Shown here piece after piece: positions 6,159 through 7,201 of a stretch of 7,201 nt of DNA. Source of the DNA: Deltaproteobacteria bacterium (GTDB lineage Bacteria; Desulfobacterota; Desulfarculia; Adiutricales; Adiutricaceae); NCBI GenBank assembly GCA_031279155.1, contig JAITJB010000339.1:1-7201 (forward strand). Reading direction: 5' to 3'. Each line of letters starts with the position of its first letter. Position 1 is the first letter of the stretch. Made by a program: the position numbers and the translations under genes. A model generated the notes under the pieces. The model had not been told where the DNA came from. It was given only the letters and a program-made list of their open reading frames with translations, and made no database searches.

Positions 6159-6975
6159 TAGGTCGCTCTATACTAACCATAATGGCGACCATAATGGCGA
6201 TCCCGTTCTTTCGACTACGGCCTTGAGCATGGTCTTCGGTGGTTTGATAGCTCTTGATAGAGTCGATCTTAAAGTTGAGAGAAACTCCATCACGGCCTTA
6301 ATTGGGCCCAACGGGGCCGGGAAGACCACGTTTTTTAACTGCCTAACAGGCATCTATCCTCCGACCAGAGGAGCTATCACCTACCAACCAGAAAAAGATC
6401 GCCAAATCAATCTCAAGGGCCTGGCCCCGGATCGGGTCACCCAATTGGGCTTGGCTAGGACCTTTCAAAACATCCGCTTATTTAACAATCTGACCGTCTT
6501 AGAAAACGTTTTGATTGGCTGTCACTGCCGAATGAAGGCCGGGCTATTTGGCGCGCTACTTCGCAACCGTAAGACCATGGCCGAAGAAAAAGCCTTCATC
6601 GATTTTAGCTATGATCTATTGGTTCGCTACGGCCTTCAAGCTTCGGTTAACGAGCTAGCCAAAAATCTCCCCTACGGCGCCCAAAGAAGACTAGAAATCG
6701 TTAGGGCCTTAGCAACGGTCCCCAAAGTACTCTTACTTGATGAACCGGCGGCTGGTCTTAATATCAACGAAACCAATGAGCTGGGAGCTTTGATCGAAAA
6801 CATCCGAAGCCAAGAAAAATTGTCTATCCTTTTAATTGAGCACGACATGAACTTGGTCATGAAAGCCTCTCACACCATCTACGTCATGGACTACGGTAAA
6901 CTTATCGCCGTGGGCGCTCCTTCGGAGATCCGCCAAAATCCTGCGGTCATCAAGGCCTATCTAGGTGAGGAATAA
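6151..6975 (+). CDS. livG: LivG-type ABC transporter ATP-binding protein
   Basis: This 274-residue cytoplasmic ATPase pairs with LivF to power import. ABC motifs are complete: Walker A GPNGAGKTT (52-60), Q-loop Q106 in ARTFQN, signature PYGAQRR (174-180, the usual non-LSGGQ form in this family), Walker B VLLLD (193-197) with catalytic E198, DEPAAGLN (197-204) and switch H231 in LLIEHDMN. The ending AYLGEE and IEHDMNLVM are characteristic of LivG. ATG 6151 overlaps the livM stop (ATGACTGA), and AGGAG at 6139-6143 lies 7 nt upstream, supporting this start and translational coupling. The first 17 residues form a polar leader containing a duplicated HNGD, so the protein is slightly longer at the N-terminus than E. 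coli LivG. livF follows after 2 nt. Confidence 0.94.
   Translation: MTDRSLYTNHNGDHNGDPVLSTTALSMVFGGLIALDRVDLKVERNSITALIGPNGAGKTTFFNCLTGIYPPTRGAITYQPEKDRQINLKGLAPDRVTQLGLARTFQNIRLFNNLTVLENVLIGCHCRMKAGLFGALLRNRKTMAEEKAFIDFSYDLLVRYGLQASVNELAKNLPYGAQRRLEIVRALATVPKVLLLDEPAAGLNINETNELGALIENIRSQEKLSILLIEHDMNLVMKASHTIYVMDYGKLIAVGAPSEIRQNPAVIKAYLGEE
6176..6199 (+). repeat. In-frame 12-bp tandem duplication at the livG N-terminus
   Basis: ACCATAATGGCG occurs at 6176-6187 and again at 6188-6199 without mismatch, encoding HNGD twice (residues 10-13 and 14-17). It lies before the first strand of the ABC domain, in a region not needed for the fold. It looks like a recent slippage duplication tolerated in a flexible leader. 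Confidence 0.75.
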
Positions 6976-6977
6976 CG

Positions 6978-7201
6978 ATGGCCGCCCCTGTTTTAGAACT
7001 TACCAATGTCCACGCCTCCTACGGTAACGTTGCTGCCCTAAAGGGCGTTGATTTAGAGCTTAACGAAGGTGAAATCGTCGCCCTCTTAGGCGCCAATGGA
7101 GCCGGCAAAACTACCACCCTAGCCTCCATTACCGGCCTGGTCACCCCGCACAACGGTAACATCGTTTTCGAGGGGCAGTCCATTTTAGGCGTAAGGCCCG
7201 A
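6978..7201 (+). CDS. livF: LivF-type ABC transporter ATP-binding protein (3' truncated by the window)
   Basis: Seventy-four complete codons of the second Liv ATPase are present before the right edge. The N-terminus APVLELTNVHASYG (3-16) and Walker A GANGAGKTT (38-46) are typical of LivF, as are GEIVALLG (31-38) and the ITGL segment (51-54). The Q-loop, signature, Walker B and H-loop lie beyond the window. ATG 6978 is preceded by GAGGA (6967-6971) with a 6-nt spacer, and only 2 nt separate it from the livG stop. Position after livG completes the canonical livKHMGF order. The fragment could belong to a related amide/urea importer ATPase (UrtE-like), but the neighbours favour LivF. Confidence 0.9.
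   Translation, partial: MAAPVLELTNVHASYGNVAALKGVDLELNEGEIVALLGANGAGKTTTLASITGLVTPHNGNIVFEGQSILGVRP

Noticed and set aside
6670..6690. LivG signature PYGAQRR as a defective ABC signature motif
   Set aside because: Variants of the form YGxQRR replace LSGGQ as a rule in the LivG family, so this is normal.

Overview
This window looks like ordinary chromosomal DNA from a Gram-negative bacterium. It holds two modules, all on the plus strand: a housekeeping pair (rseP, tsaB), then a branched-chain amino acid ABC importer operon (livK-livH-livM-livG-livF) that runs off the right edge. Composition is intermediate by eye, with GCC/GGC-rich codons but frequent TTA/TTG leucine codons. A RseP with tandem PDZ domains, a LivK with a Sec signal peptide and an E. 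coli-like liv gene order indicate a diderm proteobacterium. The rseP-tsaB adjacency reminds me of deltaproteobacterial (Desulfovibrio-like) genomes, but that is recall, not a search. I see no mobile elements, tRNA or rRNA genes, or CRISPR arrays.

Layout. Positions 2-103 hold the last 33 codons of an unidentified gene. The 208-nt gap to rseP carries a 13-bp perfect hairpin, a plausible sigma70-type promoter whose -10 lies in a 10-bp tandem duplication, and directly after it an intrinsic terminator with a 7-T tract. rseP is best started at ATG 312. A longer TTG-started reading would begin inside the terminator stem. tsaB follows after 4 nt, so the two are probably co-transcribed.

The 186-nt gap before livK is AT-rich. 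It holds a 9-bp-arm palindrome overlapping the -35 region of an extended -10 promoter, and an 8-bp leader hairpin whose 3' arm runs into the strong livK Shine-Dalgarno. livK is separated from livH by a 72-nt gap with a GC-rich hairpin, the usual arrangement for making more binding protein than membrane components. livH, livM, livG and livF then overlap or nearly touch.

Function. LivK captures Leu/Ile/Val (or related amino acids) in the periplasm and delivers them to the LivH/LivM permease, which is energised by the LivG/LivF ATPases. RseP is an inner-membrane site-2 protease, and TsaB is a scaffold subunit of the tRNA t6A-modification machinery. I did not find a new biological system here. 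The most interesting non-coding signals are the promoter-terminator juxtaposition before rseP and the operator-like palindrome plus Shine-Dalgarno-adjacent hairpin before livK.
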